This document shows, piece by piece, positions 1-8,561 of a stretch of DNA of 64,000 bases (position 1 is the stretch's first letter; each line of letters opens with the position of its first letter). The translations under genes were made by a program, and so were the position numbers. The DNA is taken from assembly GCF_002077945.1 (NCBI RefSeq), contig NZ_LVYD01000001.1:310001-374000 (forward strand). Reading direction: 5' to 3'. The DNA comes from Niastella vici. GTDB taxonomy: Bacteria > Bacteroidota > Bacteroidia > Chitinophagales > Chitinophagaceae. The notes beneath the pieces are model-generated. The model ran no database searches. It was not told the origin of the DNA and was given only the letters and a program-made list of their open reading frames with translations.

Positions 1-476
1 TCGGTTACCACCCGGCCTTTTACAAAACCTATTTTACCTTTCAGCTCATCCTGATCGGCCTTGCGAATACCAATAAGGTGGAAGTCGGACAGGGCAGGCC
101 GTTCAAAAACATGGATCTCTAAAAATAATTTATTGCCTTCGAGTTTGGTGAAGTAGATCTCTACGTTCGAAAAAAGGTGCTGGTTCCACAGGTTGGTGAT
201 CGCCTTGCTGAAATTATCGCCCCCCGGTATCATTACTTTATCCCCAACATTTATACCTGCAATGGATATAAGCAGTTGCTGATCGTACCGCTTGGTACCG
301 GTAACCGTAATGCCGCCAATGAAATATTCTTTGGGACTTTTTGAGTTAATTATATTTTCTAATTCAGGATCAATTGACGTAGGAACGGTGTCGGTAGCGA
401 CCTGGGCACGCAGTGAGCCGACTGAAAAACATGCAAATACCAGTAAAAAAATACTAAAAGTACGCGAACGCTGCAT
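1..476 (-). CDS. bamA: BamA outer-membrane assembly factor, 5' part only
   Basis: The N-terminal 158 residues of an Omp85-family protein; the gene continues beyond the left edge. An ATG at 476 opens a signal peptide (MQRSRTFSIFLLVFACFSVG, then a cleavage-like LRAQ). This is followed by a POTRA-type segment around residues 48-115 (FIGGITVTGT, then LFSNVEIYF) and the beginning of a second POTRA. BamA inserts beta-barrel proteins into the outer membrane. It lies directly downstream of uppS on the same strand, the usual Bacteroidota order (nadK, DUF6089, uppS, bamA). The barrel itself is outside the window, so the family call rests on the POTRA segments and on context. Confidence 0.85.
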   Translation of the reverse strand, partial: MQRSRTFSIFLLVFACFSVGSLRAQVATDTVPTSIDPELENIINSKSPKEYFIGGITVTGTKRYDQQLLISIAGINVGDKVMIPGGDNFSKAITNLWNQHLFSNVEIYFTKLEGNKLFLEIHVFERPALSDFHLIGIRKADQDELKGKIGFVKGRVVT

Positions 477-581
477 TCCGGGGAGTTTAAAGTGGAGCAA
501 ATTAAGGGGGATTTATTAAAAGGGTTTGTTAAAAAGAAACATAATCGACGGAATCATAAAATATTCATGACCAATTCGTAA

Positions 582-1343
582 TTATCCGTTTATATGTTCT
601 TTTTTAATCTGATCGCCGGTTTTACCGAAGCGCCTTTCCCGCCCCTGATAATCCAGGATAGCCTCATACAGATTCTCTTTCCGGAATTCGGGCCAGCGAA
701 CATTGGTGAAATACAATTCTGCATAAGCTAATTGATATAATAAGAAATTACTGATGCGGTATTCGCCGCTGGTTCGAATCATTAATTCCGGGTCGGGAAA
801 ATTACTGGTGGCCAGGTATTGTTGCAGGGTGTTTTGCGTGATGGCTGCAGGGTCAATTTTTCCGGCTTTTACATCCTCGGCAATATGCTGTACGGCCTGT
901 ACCAGTTCCCACCGGCTACTATAACTCAGGGCCATTACCAGGTTCAAACCGGTGTTCTGACTGGTGATCTGCAGCGATTCGTTCAGCTCCTTTTGCGCAT
1001 ATTCGGGCAACATTTTTACGTCGCCGATCACGTGCAGCTTAATGTTATTCTTATTGAGGGTTTCAGTTTCCTTGCGTATAGTTTCTACCAACAGTTCAAT
1101 AAGCCCCGTAACCTCGTATTGCGGGCGGTCCCAGTTCTCAGTAGAAAATGCATAGAGTGTAAGATATTCAACGCCCAGTTCGGCGCATCCTTCTACAATA
1201 TTGCGCACGCTTTCCACGCCATGAAAATGGCCGTAGAGGCGGTCTTGCCCCTGTTCTTTTGCCCACCTGCCATTGCCGTCCATAATAATGGCTATATGGC
1301 GAGGAAGTCGTTGAAGGTTAATTTGCTCCCGTAGGCTTTGCAT
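582..1343 (-). CDS. uppS: Isoprenyl transferase (undecaprenyl diphosphate synthase)
   Basis: A cis-prenyltransferase that condenses isopentenyl diphosphate units to make undecaprenyl diphosphate, the carrier lipid for peptidoglycan and O-antigen. The diagnostic MDGNGRWAK stretch is near residue 21, and the C-terminal substrate-binding segment is present (RTSGEYRISNF, where many relatives have RTSGEQRLSNF). I chose the ATG at 1343 (253 aa, normal family length). A longer frame reaches 1436, but its first 31 residues are not conserved-looking and they contain a perfect TACCTTTG promoter element. The gene sits between the DUF6089 gene and bamA in a minus-strand run. Confidence 0.93.
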   Translation of the reverse strand: MQSLREQINLQRLPRHIAIIMDGNGRWAKEQGQDRLYGHFHGVESVRNIVEGCAELGVEYLTLYAFSTENWDRPQYEVTGLIELLVETIRKETETLNKNNIKLHVIGDVKMLPEYAQKELNESLQITSQNTGLNLVMALSYSSRWELVQAVQHIAEDVKAGKIDPAAITQNTLQQYLATSNFPDPELMIRTSGEYRISNFLLYQLAYAELYFTNVRWPEFRKENLYEAILDYQGRERRFGKTGDQIKKEHING

Positions 1344-1362
1344 ACCCTTTTTTTGAAGGGCA

Positions 1363-1370
1363 CAAAGGTA
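1363..1370 (-). promoter_or_regulatory. -7 promoter element of uppS (TACCTTTG)
   Basis: On the minus strand this reads TACCTTTG, an exact match to the Bacteroidota -7 consensus TAnnTTTG. It places the transcript start near 1356, about 13 bases before the ATG at 1343. No good -33 TTTG is visible. The site lies inside the longer reading frame, which argues for the shorter UppS. Confidence 0.5.
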
Positions 1371-1510
1371 GGAAAAAGTTACCTGTTCCGGGTTTCCAGT
1401 TTCCTGTTTCTGCGGGCTGGGGCCAACCTTTAACATTAGGTACTGGTATTAATAAGAAAGGTACCCGCTGAGGGGTACCTTACCTTCCTGGCTAAAGCCG
1501 GGATAATTAT

Positions 1511-2368
1511 TTAATTCGCTGAAGGACAACGATATGAAGTCAGGTTCCAGGATATAGTGAGCTCGGCCAGCACATAGGCATCCTTTTGCTTTGAGTAACC
1601 GCGCTGGCGGCCTTCTATGCCAATAGGTTCGCCGGTTTCGTAGGAGCGGTCCTGTAATAACCCCGCTGGTGAGGTACTTCCATCAGGTAACAGCGGAAAT
1701 TTATCGCTCCCTACATAAGTTTTGCTTACGTCATCGAGGTAATCGGTAGTAGTGTACCGGTATACGACCTCAAAACCCAGGTTCATGCGATCGTTGACGG
1801 CATATTTAATCCCTACCCCAATTGGTACACAAACGGCCATAGTACTGTAAGGTTTCCGGTCGGGATAAGCTGCGGTTCCCTGGCCTTCGGTTCCCAGCGG
1901 GCGCAGAAAATATTTCTTCCCATTGAGATAAGCATATGGATCGTAGCTGAAAACGCCCACACCGAAAGTTACATACGGAGTGAAGCTGTAATAAGGATCG
2001 GCCGGAACGAATTTATAGAAATTAAAATCACCTTGCAGGGTAAGTTCAAATACATTGGAGTTAAAGCTCAGGTTACGTCTGCGTTGATATTCGTTTTGGG
2101 TATTGTAAACATCCGAATAACCAAGACGGGCATAATGTGCGGCAACGCGTAAAGCTGTATAATTACCAAATTGTTTCCGGAAGAAAACACCAAGGGCGGG
2201 TTTGGGCCTGTTGAGTTTCGCTCTTGTATTCAGGTCACCAAAATAATGTGCTGCACCTGCCGATATACCAAACTCACCTTGCTGAACAATACTTTCATAT
2301 TGGGCAGTAACCTTTTGCACACAAAGTACGGAGATAAACAGTAGTGCTGTTACAACCAATTTCTTCAT
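1511..2368 (-). CDS. DUF6089-type outer-membrane beta-barrel protein
   Basis: A 285-residue exported protein of unknown function with a signal peptide (MKKLVVTALLFISVLCVQKV, then TAQ). The mature part has alternating aromatic/hydrophobic strands (AGAAHYFGDLN, YYSFTPYVTFGVGVF, MNLGFEVVYRYTTTDYLDDV), typical of a small outer-membrane barrel. The motif AHYFGDLN near the N-terminus and TTTDYLDDVS near the C-terminus are hallmarks of the DUF6089 family found between nadK and uppS in Bacteroidota. The ATG at 2368 was chosen because the longer frame (to 2449) overlaps the end of nadK and precedes the signal peptide with unrelated sequence. Confidence 0.8.
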   Translation of the reverse strand: MKKLVVTALLFISVLCVQKVTAQYESIVQQGEFGISAGAAHYFGDLNTRAKLNRPKPALGVFFRKQFGNYTALRVAAHYARLGYSDVYNTQNEYQRRRNLSFNSNVFELTLQGDFNFYKFVPADPYYSFTPYVTFGVGVFSYDPYAYLNGKKYFLRPLGTEGQGTAAYPDRKPYSTMAVCVPIGVGIKYAVNDRMNLGFEVVYRYTTTDYLDDVSKTYVGSDKFPLLPDGSTSPAGLLQDRSYETGEPIGIEGRQRGYSKQKDAYVLAELTISWNLTSYRCPSAN

Positions 2369-2424
2369 AATTCGCAATTTAACATTAAGAACCGGATTCA
2401 CCGGTAATTTTTCAGTATTAAAAG

Positions 2425-3303
2425 TTAATTCCTGGTATCCAAACCCCATGATAATTTATTACGCAGGGTTTGCAGGAAATTGTTTTCATTTAACCTAACG
2501 AGGCTCAGGGTAAAGGATTCCCGGCGTACAGCCAGTTGCACTTTTTTATCTACGAGTTCTTTACGTGAATCAAGGGCGCATATGAAATGATCGGTTCGTC
2601 CTTCAATTTCAAATGAAATTATATTATCATCAGGCACTATAATAGGCCGAACATTCAAATTATGTGGGGCTACGGGGGTAATTACAAAACTGGAGGATTC
2701 AGGAAAAACCACAGGACCATTACAGCTTAATGAATAACCGGTTGAACCGGTAGGTGTTGCTACAATCACGCCATCAGCCCAGTATGTATTTAAAAATTCA
2801 CCATTCAGGTAAGTGTGAATTTTTATCATGGGTGATGTATCCGTTTTATGAATAGCAAATTCATTTAATCCGTATGGTACATCGCCAAATAATGGTTTGC
2901 TGGCATCCAGATGAATTAACGATCGCTTGTCTATTAGTATTGTGCGCTTCACCAGGGATTGTACCGCAATGTGCAATTCTTTACTGCCAATGCTGGCCAA
3001 AAAGCCCAGCCGGCCGAAATTAATACCCAGTACCGGGATATTCTTATCACGAACCAGTGTAACGGTATCCAGTAAAGTGCCATCGCCACCCAGACTTATC
3101 AAAAAATCGATTGCGTCGGTGAGGTCGCCTGAGTCAGAGAAAACGGTGGTGCGGTCAGAGAATCGCACCGAAGACTGTATCATTTCATAAAAAGGCTTGT
3201 ATATAACCGGCTGAATATTTTCTTTGGCCAGTTCATCGAGCAGTTGTTGCACTTTGTTATACTGGTCATCATCAATAACCCGGCTATAAATGGCTACCTT
3301 CAT
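2425..3303 (-). CDS. nadK: NAD kinase
   Basis: Phosphorylates NAD to NADP with ATP in the cytosol. The 292-residue protein has the GGDG motif at residues 72-75 (SLGGDGTLLDT), the second nucleotide-binding signature TPTGSTGYSLSCNGP in the middle, and a C-terminal all-beta region. The length is normal. It lies upstream of the DUF6089, uppS and bamA genes on the same strand and 29 bases downstream of an Omp85-family gene. This arrangement is common in the phylum, so co-transcription is likely. Confidence 0.95.
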   Translation of the reverse strand: MKVAIYSRVIDDDQYNKVQQLLDELAKENIQPVIYKPFYEMIQSSVRFSDRTTVFSDSGDLTDAIDFLISLGGDGTLLDTVTLVRDKNIPVLGINFGRLGFLASIGSKELHIAVQSLVKRTILIDKRSLIHLDASKPLFGDVPYGLNEFAIHKTDTSPMIKIHTYLNGEFLNTYWADGVIVATPTGSTGYSLSCNGPVVFPESSSFVITPVAPHNLNVRPIIVPDDNIISFEIEGRTDHFICALDSRKELVDKKVQLAVRRESFTLSLVRLNENNFLQTLRNKLSWGLDTRN

Positions 3304-3332
3304 ACTATACGGTTAATAAATTTTCCTGTAGG

Positions 3333-4787
3333 TTAAAAATCACTCTTGATGTGTAAAAATAATCCCTTTTGTCCTATTTGGTTGAAGCTGTAGTCGAGCC
3401 GCAATATGAAGTCATAGAAAGTAACAATATCAACTCCAAAGCCACCGGTGTACAACATGCGGTTCGTGAGGGAATTCATGGTAAAACTCTTATTATAGGA
3501 ATATCCCGCATCGCCAAACAGGCGGGCATAAATGCGAAATGGTATATGGTCGTGTGATCTTGATTTTATATAGGTTGGTACGCTGAATTTGAACAACTGA
3601 TGCCGGTAACTTTGCCTGGTTAAAAAACCTGCTGAACCATCTATTACATAGTTTTCAAGACCGCGCAGGTACATATCGCCATACCCAAACATACGCTGGT
3701 TTATATAGGGCTGACTGAACGGGAAACGCAATGTGCCCACTCCCTGCCACATAAAGAAATCTTTCCTGGTCAGCGGCCAGCTTTTACTTGCCTTTCCGCT
3801 GATCTGCCACATGTTCATTTCCTTGTTGAATCCTCTTTTTGAAATGGTTCCTTCTGCCAGCCAGCCGGTGAGGGGGAACGGTTTGTAATCAACGTTCACA
3901 TAACTGATGTTATAAAATAATTCGGGAAAGCTGATCTTGTTATGCTCGTAGTTGTAGTATTTGGGGTTCAGTTCGTTTATACGTGGGTCTACTTCCTGGC
4001 GGGTATACGATAACGAAAATGTATGTACGGTTCTTAATCCCGGGCGATAGGTATAATCAACGTGGGCCGACCATTGTTTTATGCCATCGCGCAGCGAATC
4101 AACAAACCGTTGCTGGTTATCGATGGTAGCATAATTTATTTCGCGGTTGAATGAGTAGGCAAAGCCGAGGCGGTAACCATGTTTCAGCGATTTGTCGGCA
4201 TAAGGCTGATCGTACTGGAATTGGATCTGCTGGGTGTAACCGGTAATAAGCCATAGCTTCAGCTTATCATTACGGCCCGTAAAGTTGTTGTAGGTAAATT
4301 TAAATCCATAATTCACCCGGTCAACGCCATACCCCTGTTTGGCCCATTCGTTCAAATTGCGATCAACCGGTTTCAGGTAAGGAATGGGGAAAATATACCA
4401 GCGTTCTTTTACCTGTATAGAAATATCAACTACATAGCCCCGGAACGATTTCAGGGAAATGATCACTTCGTTGAACAGGGTGGTATTGATGAGCTGCTGG
4501 CGCGAAATCTCAAAAGCTTTTACCAGTTCGGGCAGGTAAATGGAATCGCCTGTTTTAAAGGGCAGCTCCCTTTCGATAATGTAAGGTTTGGTCCTTTTAT
4601 TTCCTTCAATTATTATATCGCCCACAACAAAAGGCGTAGAGTAGTTGTTACTATTGCTGTTATTACTGATATAACCAGGGATAGCTGTGGACACATATAG
4701 TGAAGTATCCACAGGGGAGGGTTGTGCACATACAATTCCCACGCAACACAACAATTTTGCAAGTATACAATAGAATTTCTTTCCCAT
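3333..4787 (-). CDS. Omp85/BamA-family outer-membrane protein with one POTRA domain
   Basis: A 484-residue exported protein. It has a signal peptide (MGKKFYCILAKLLCCVGIVC, then AQ). One POTRA-like domain spans about residues 52-130 (FVVGDIIIEGNKRTKPYIIERELPF, then VKERWYI). A 16-strand-type barrel follows, ending in a terminal aromatic strand (GLFLHIKSDF). In Omp85 proteins the barrel inserts or exports other proteins. This one is short in POTRA number compared with BamA, so it is a paralogue of unknown client rather than BamA itself; the true BamA start lies at 476 in the same gene run. Co-localisation with bamA and nadK suggests an envelope-assembly role (inference). Confidence 0.8.
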   Translation of the reverse strand: MGKKFYCILAKLLCCVGIVCAQPSPVDTSLYVSTAIPGYISNNSNSNNYSTPFVVGDIIIEGNKRTKPYIIERELPFKTGDSIYLPELVKAFEISRQQLINTTLFNEVIISLKSFRGYVVDISIQVKERWYIFPIPYLKPVDRNLNEWAKQGYGVDRVNYGFKFTYNNFTGRNDKLKLWLITGYTQQIQFQYDQPYADKSLKHGYRLGFAYSFNREINYATIDNQQRFVDSLRDGIKQWSAHVDYTYRPGLRTVHTFSLSYTRQEVDPRINELNPKYYNYEHNKISFPELFYNISYVNVDYKPFPLTGWLAEGTISKRGFNKEMNMWQISGKASKSWPLTRKDFFMWQGVGTLRFPFSQPYINQRMFGYGDMYLRGLENYVIDGSAGFLTRQSYRHQLFKFSVPTYIKSRSHDHIPFRIYARLFGDAGYSYNKSFTMNSLTNRMLYTGGFGVDIVTFYDFILRLDYSFNQIGQKGLFLHIKSDF

Positions 4788-4860
4788 TCACATGCCCCGG
4801 CAAGCAGTCGCTTGTGTTTTCAAGTTTTATAAAAAAAAGCTGGCCGATCCTAATGTTGTG

Positions 4861-5520
4861 CTAAATGTTCAGATAGTTCATCAAGTGGTCGTAATTGTTC
4901 CGCAGTTCGTTTTCGTATAATTCCTCGCCAAAATAATATTTAACATTGTACTCGTATCGTTGAAAAGTAGCAACAATATCAGAAATCTCGAATTTATTGA
5001 TTTTTATTGCTACAAAAAAGGAACTGGTGTTATTATCCCAATAACTATTTAACTGCGTAATTTGGGCATCGTTGGTTTCTACCAGTTTGCTGAGTTCGGA
5101 AAACGAAAAATTACGTTGTTCCATTTCAAGTACGATCAACCCGCCGGGTTCGCTGGCCCCTGTGGTTTTTCCTAATTCTTTTAACAGGTCAATAGCTGCA
5201 ATGGAACCCACAAATTCATTTTCCTTATCTACAACCGGAACCAGGGAAAGATTATAATCATTCAACATTTGTACCGCCTCAATAAAGTGAGTATTGGCGT
5301 GTACGGCCACTTTTGAGAAGTGATTATCAATTGATTGGAGTGTTGCGCGTTCGTCAGTGTTCATGAGGTCCTCTTCAAATACCAAACCAAGGTATTTATC
5401 TTCAGCCACTACAGGTAATTGCATAACATGGAACTCCGACATCAGGTCCAGCGCCTGAATAACCGTGTCACTCAAATTGAGTGTGGGAATCGTGGCTGAT
5501 ATTAATTCTTTATTAAGCAC
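4861..5520 (-). CDS. CBS-domain protein
   Basis: A 219-residue soluble protein. Two CBS motifs cover roughly residues 1-60 (SATIPTLNLSDTVIQALDLM, VVAEDKYLGLVFEEDLM) and 65-125 (VHANTHFIEAVQMLNDYNLS, VVDKENEFVGSIAAIDLL). A C-terminal ACT-like half follows (GGLIVLEMEQRNFSFSELSKL). CBS pairs usually bind adenosyl ligands such as AMP or ATP. The ligand and partner here are unknown. The gene is conserved upstream of nadK in Bacteroidota. The gap of 73 bases to the next gene contains no clear terminator. Confidence 0.85.
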   Translation of the reverse strand: MLNKELISATIPTLNLSDTVIQALDLMSEFHVMQLPVVAEDKYLGLVFEEDLMNTDERATLQSIDNHFSKVAVHANTHFIEAVQMLNDYNLSLVPVVDKENEFVGSIAAIDLLKELGKTTGASEPGGLIVLEMEQRNFSFSELSKLVETNDAQITQLNSYWDNNTSSFFVAIKINKFEISDIVATFQRYEYNVKYYFGEELYENELRNNYDHLMNYLNI

Positions 5521-5676
5521 TGATCAGAGTTTACTACCTATAAAGTGTTATACGATAAAAACCTGTAACCGGTTTGTATCCCGCTCAAAACCAAATAAAA
5601 TATTTAATAGGTATTAACCTTAGCGAACAGTTAGGAAATTACCTTAACCAAATATAATCAATTATGACGATAGCAT

Positions 5677-6453
5677 TCAGGCTACCGCTGCAGGCTCATT
5701 TAATTTTGTCAAAAATTTATGGAGGATGCGATTGAACTCGTCTGGCACTTCCATCATAGGCGCATGACCACATTTGTCAATAAAATGCAGTTCACTGTTG
5801 GGGATCAACCGGTGAAATTCCCGGCCTACAAACGGTGGGGTAATGGCATCATTATTACCCCAGATCAATAATGTGGGTTGTTTGATCTGATTGATATCTT
5901 CGCCCAGATTATTCCGGATGGCACTTTTTGCCAGTGCAATTATTTTAATGGCTTTCAGCCGGTTGTTCACGATCTCGTAAACCTCATCAACCAGTTCTTT
6001 GGTTGAAACCTTGGGATCGTAAAAAGTGAGTTCCGTTTTCTTCTTTATATAATCGTAATCGCCGCGTTTGGGATAAGTGTCACCCATACCATTCTCAAAT
6101 AAGCCGGAACTGCCGGTTAAAATGAGCGATTTAATGCGTTCGGGCTGTTTCAACACATGTAAAATAGCTACATGGCCGCCGAGGGAATTCCCCAGCAGGT
6201 GCACATTCTGATAATTTTGATACTCAATAAATTTATGTACAAACTTCTGCAAACCACCTACGGAAGTATGCAAGAGGTCCATATCAAGCAAAGGGAGTAG
6301 GGGAACCACTACTTTATTGTGGTTCTTGAAGTAATTGATCAAATCACCAAAGTTGCTGAGGGCACCGAATAATCCATGCAGAAGTATTAGCGGTTCGCCT
6401 TCGCCTTCTTCAATATACTTGAATTTATCCACTTGTTTGATCGTATAATTCAT
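5677..6453 (-). CDS. Alpha/beta hydrolase
   Basis: A 258-residue soluble alpha/beta-fold hydrolase with a complete catalytic triad visible in sequence: nucleophile Ser90 in GNSLGG, Asp202 in WGNNDAITPP and His230 in KCGHAPMMEVP. The oxyanion-hole HG is at LLHGLFG (26-27). There is no signal peptide. The substrate cannot be told from sequence; meta-cleavage hydrolases and esterases share this pattern. It is first in the minus-strand run that continues through the CBS gene to bamA, with a 156-base gap in between. Confidence 0.85.
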   Translation of the reverse strand: MNYTIKQVDKFKYIEEGEGEPLILLHGLFGALSNFGDLINYFKNHNKVVVPLLPLLDMDLLHTSVGGLQKFVHKFIEYQNYQNVHLLGNSLGGHVAILHVLKQPERIKSLILTGSSGLFENGMGDTYPKRGDYDYIKKKTELTFYDPKVSTKELVDEVYEIVNNRLKAIKIIALAKSAIRNNLGEDINQIKQPTLLIWGNNDAITPPFVGREFHRLIPNSELHFIDKCGHAPMMEVPDEFNRILHKFLTKLNEPAAVA

Positions 6454-6581
6454 CAGCTATGTCTGTTCAAGTCAGTCAATTAATCGCTAAAATAAACGTT
6501 TTACTGCAAATAATCCACCCTTGCAGTTTTCCACATTGCAATTTTAATGTAAGCTACTGATTTTTTTACGTTTTTGGTATA

Positions 6582-7127
6582 TCACGCCTTATGCCCAGCT
6601 TGTTGGGCTAACCCGTCAAAAAAGTTACTGAGTTCAGTAAACATATTCTTGAATGCCGGGATCAGTTTTCCAAAACCATCTATAACCCAGGGGCCTAACG
6701 GCTGTAAAAATGGCCAGGTCATTGATTTAGCGATTGCTTCATCGCTGATCAGCTTAACCTTTTGTACAAAGAACAGGAGTACACTGAGGGTAAACATATA
6801 CAAAATTGTATATAAAATGACCCCTCCTATTTTGTTGGCCCAACCCATCATAGCCAGCTCAACTGTTGATTCAATTAAACTGGCCACCCAGCGCACCACC
6901 AACACCACACCTATAAACACCACGGCAAATGAAAGGAACGGCAGCCATTTCGCAGATATATTAACGGAATCTTTCAAATATGCTGCCACCACCACCGATA
7001 ACTTCATGGCCGCGGCTATGCCTGCAATAAACGCAAAAATGGAGAATACTGCAACAATAAGGCCTCGCCGTAATCCTTTGATGACGGCCATAACCAGCAA
7101 TATTAGAACTAATATGTCTATGATCAT
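6582..7127 (-). CDS. CvpA-family membrane protein
   Basis: A 181-residue integral membrane protein with about four hydrophobic helices (roughly residues 1-17, 23-46, 64-86 and 98-122). The N-terminal pattern ILVLILLVMAVIKGLRRGLI is characteristic of the CvpA family, known in E. coli for colicin V production and envelope stress. The C-terminal third is amphipathic and probably cytoplasmic. It is the last gene of a gldC, YqeY-type, cvpA-type unit, 29 bases downstream of its neighbour. The molecular function of the family is not settled. Confidence 0.8.
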   Translation of the reverse strand: MIIDILVLILLVMAVIKGLRRGLIVAVFSIFAFIAGIAAAMKLSVVVAAYLKDSVNISAKWLPFLSFAVVFIGVVLVVRWVASLIESTVELAMMGWANKIGGVILYTILYMFTLSVLLFFVQKVKLISDEAIAKSMTWPFLQPLGPWVIDGFGKLIPAFKNMFTELSNFFDGLAQQAGHKA

Positions 7128-7156
7128 AGTTCCTGAGGTACAACCTGCGCCAACTG

Positions 7157-7609
7157 CTACTTTGCTAACAATTCTTTAACAACTGCACTGATGGCCTTGC
7201 CATCGGCTTTACCGGCTAACTGTTTCGTAGCTGCGCCCATCACTTTTCCCATATCGGCCGGTGAAGAAGCGCCGGTTTCGGTAATGATAGTAGCAATAAT
7301 TGCTTTCAGCTCTTCGCCGCTTAATTGTTTGGGCAGGAATTTTTCGATGACCTCAATTTCTTCCTGCTCTTTTTGTGCCAGATCGGTCCGGTTCTGTTGC
7401 TGAAAGATCTCCAGCGAATCTTTACGCTGCTTTACCAGTTTCTGCAACATTTTGATCTCGTCTTCCTCCTTCAGCTCGCCGCCTGCCCCTTCTGATGTTT
7501 TAGCCAGTAAAATAGCGGCTTTAATGGCACGCAAACTGCGAAGGGCTTTTTCATCCTTGGCCAGCATTGCGGTTTTCAGCTCGGCCATTATCTTTTGTTC
7601 TAAGTTCAT
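7157..7609 (-). CDS. GatB/YqeY-domain protein
   Basis: A 150-residue helical protein matching the stand-alone YqeY family along its whole length: an N-terminal MAELKTAMLAKDEKALRSLR stretch and a C-terminal GatB-tail-like segment (GKVMGAATKQLAGKADGKAI). In GatB the tail binds tRNA; the free-standing YqeY proteins have no firmly established role. It lies 16 bases after gldC and 29 before the CvpA-type gene, so the three are probably one transcript. Confidence 0.88.
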   Translation of the reverse strand: MNLEQKIMAELKTAMLAKDEKALRSLRAIKAAILLAKTSEGAGGELKEEDEIKMLQKLVKQRKDSLEIFQQQNRTDLAQKEQEEIEVIEKFLPKQLSGEELKAIIATIITETGASSPADMGKVMGAATKQLAGKADGKAISAVVKELLAK

Positions 7610-7625
7610 ACAGCGGCTTTTTGGA

Positions 7626-7973
7626 TTATAATTTATTTTCTTTCAGTTGAATTTCCCTAAAACGGCCATAAAAATCCTTGGCAAAGGTCTTCATGAGGTC
7701 AACCAGCTCGGTTTGGTGGGTTGCCCGGTCAAAACTATCGGCCATGGTCATTATAGTTTGATAATAAAAATCGGCCATTTCATCTACCATCATCTCTTTC
7801 GTCCAAAGGTCCATCCGTAAAGCCGATTTATCGGCCGCATCCCAAAAAGCCAGCAACATGGCCCTTGCTTTTTGCCCCTGGTCGGCCGTACTGTCGGTTG
7901 CCTTCCACACAATTGACTCTGGAATATTTTTTTCGTCAAGCGCTACATCAATGGTAATAGTCGATTGCCTCAT
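7626..7973 (-). CDS. gldC: Gliding motility protein GldC
   Basis: A 115-residue soluble protein whose sequence (STITIDVALDEKNIPESIVW near the start, MLLAFWDAADKSALRMDLWT in the middle) is typical of GldC. GldC is a Bacteroidota protein linked to gliding motility and the type IX secretion machinery; in Flavobacterium johnsoniae it is accessory rather than essential. It is first in a three-gene unit. A TACTTTTG promoter element lies about 36 bases upstream. No other gld or por gene is nearby, so its presence alone does not prove that the cell glides. Confidence 0.88.
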   Translation of the reverse strand: MRQSTITIDVALDEKNIPESIVWKATDSTADQGQKARAMLLAFWDAADKSALRMDLWTKEMMVDEMADFYYQTIMTMADSFDRATHQTELVDLMKTFAKDFYGRFREIQLKENKL

Positions 7974-8008
7974 TTTGTTTGATTATCAGATTTTTACATT
8001 TTGAACCG

Positions 8009-8016
8009 CAAAAGTA
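8009..8016 (-). promoter_or_regulatory. -7 promoter element of the gldC operon (TACTTTTG)
   Basis: An exact TAnnTTTG match on the minus strand, predicting a transcript start near 8002 and a leader of about 29 bases before the gldC ATG. A clear -33 TTTG is not visible. Confidence 0.5.
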
Positions 8017-8487
8017 CACCGATTTTTAATAGCTTTTTGAAACCGGAGTCCTATTGCCTTCAGTAAATGTAAATTAACCCAATATTGAGATTAACAGGCC
8101 AGCACTCATATAATCGCTTTCAACAATACAACAACTGCACAAAATACGGCTCAAAAAATAGGGTACTAACCCGTTGGTAAATACAAGTTTATTTGATAAT
8201 TTGGGGAATACGCTTAAAAAACTCCTGATCTCTTGCCGATGGCAACCAATCGGTATCCATGAAATTCTTTCTGAGAAAGCTAATCTATCTGTTAAGGTGT
8301 TATTTGCAGCAATAAAACATTCGAAGGGTTTGTGGTGAGCTTTTTTTATCATTTTACACGGCCATTTCTGTAAAATAAGAGATTTAATGCTCAATCATAC
8401 ATATTCCGCACCTTCCCAACCGCGGAACCGGGCTGGGCGGTTTGCGATTTACCTCATTAACCTGTGGAAAAACCAATCCTTTTATAG

Positions 8488-8519
8488 AAAAAGGCCTTTA
8501 ACAAAGGCCTTTTCTTTTT
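8488..8519 (+). terminator. Orphan terminator hairpin upstream of the DUF4290 gene
   Basis: An 11-base stem (AAAAGGCCTTT paired with AAAGGCCTTTT) with a three-base loop, followed by TCTTTTT on the plus strand; the minus strand also ends in a T-run. There is no plus-strand gene upstream of it, so it either ends a small RNA transcribed from about 8395 or insulates the two divergent genes. Confidence 0.6.
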
Positions 8520-8534
8520 GTAAACTTAAGTTGT

Positions 8535-8542
8535 TACTTTTG
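8535..8542 (+). promoter_or_regulatory. -7 promoter element of the DUF4290 gene (TACTTTTG)
   Basis: An exact TAnnTTTG match 20 bases before the ATG at 8562, just after the terminator hairpin. A TTTG occurs upstream at 8517-8520, but the 14-base spacing is shorter than the usual 19 or so. Confidence 0.45.
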
Positions 8543-8561
8543 TTAACCTTATATTTATAGA

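Larger units (their letters stand above)
7974..8561. other. 588-base gap between divergent gldC and DUF4290 genes
   Basis: No convincing protein gene. A 106-codon minus-strand frame (8074-8394) has no recognisable domain or normal composition. The gap holds the gldC promoter on the left, a GC-rich stretch with an AACCGC/GCGGTT stem at about 8420-8445, a strong terminator-like hairpin at 8488-8519 and the DUF4290 promoter at 8535. The hairpin has no plus-strand gene in front of it. Confidence 0.5.

Noticed and set aside
819-1334. 171-codon plus-strand frame inside uppS
   Set aside because: Antisense shadow of a confidently identified gene.
8074-8394. 106-codon minus-strand frame in the gldC/DUF4290 gap
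   Set aside because: No domain, signal peptide or helix pattern; residue use is like translated non-coding DNA.
8408-8487. Considered as SRP RNA or 6S RNA
   Set aside because: The conserved SRP core (GGAAGG..GCA type) is absent and no 6S-like long open bulge could be drawn; left as an unassigned candidate.
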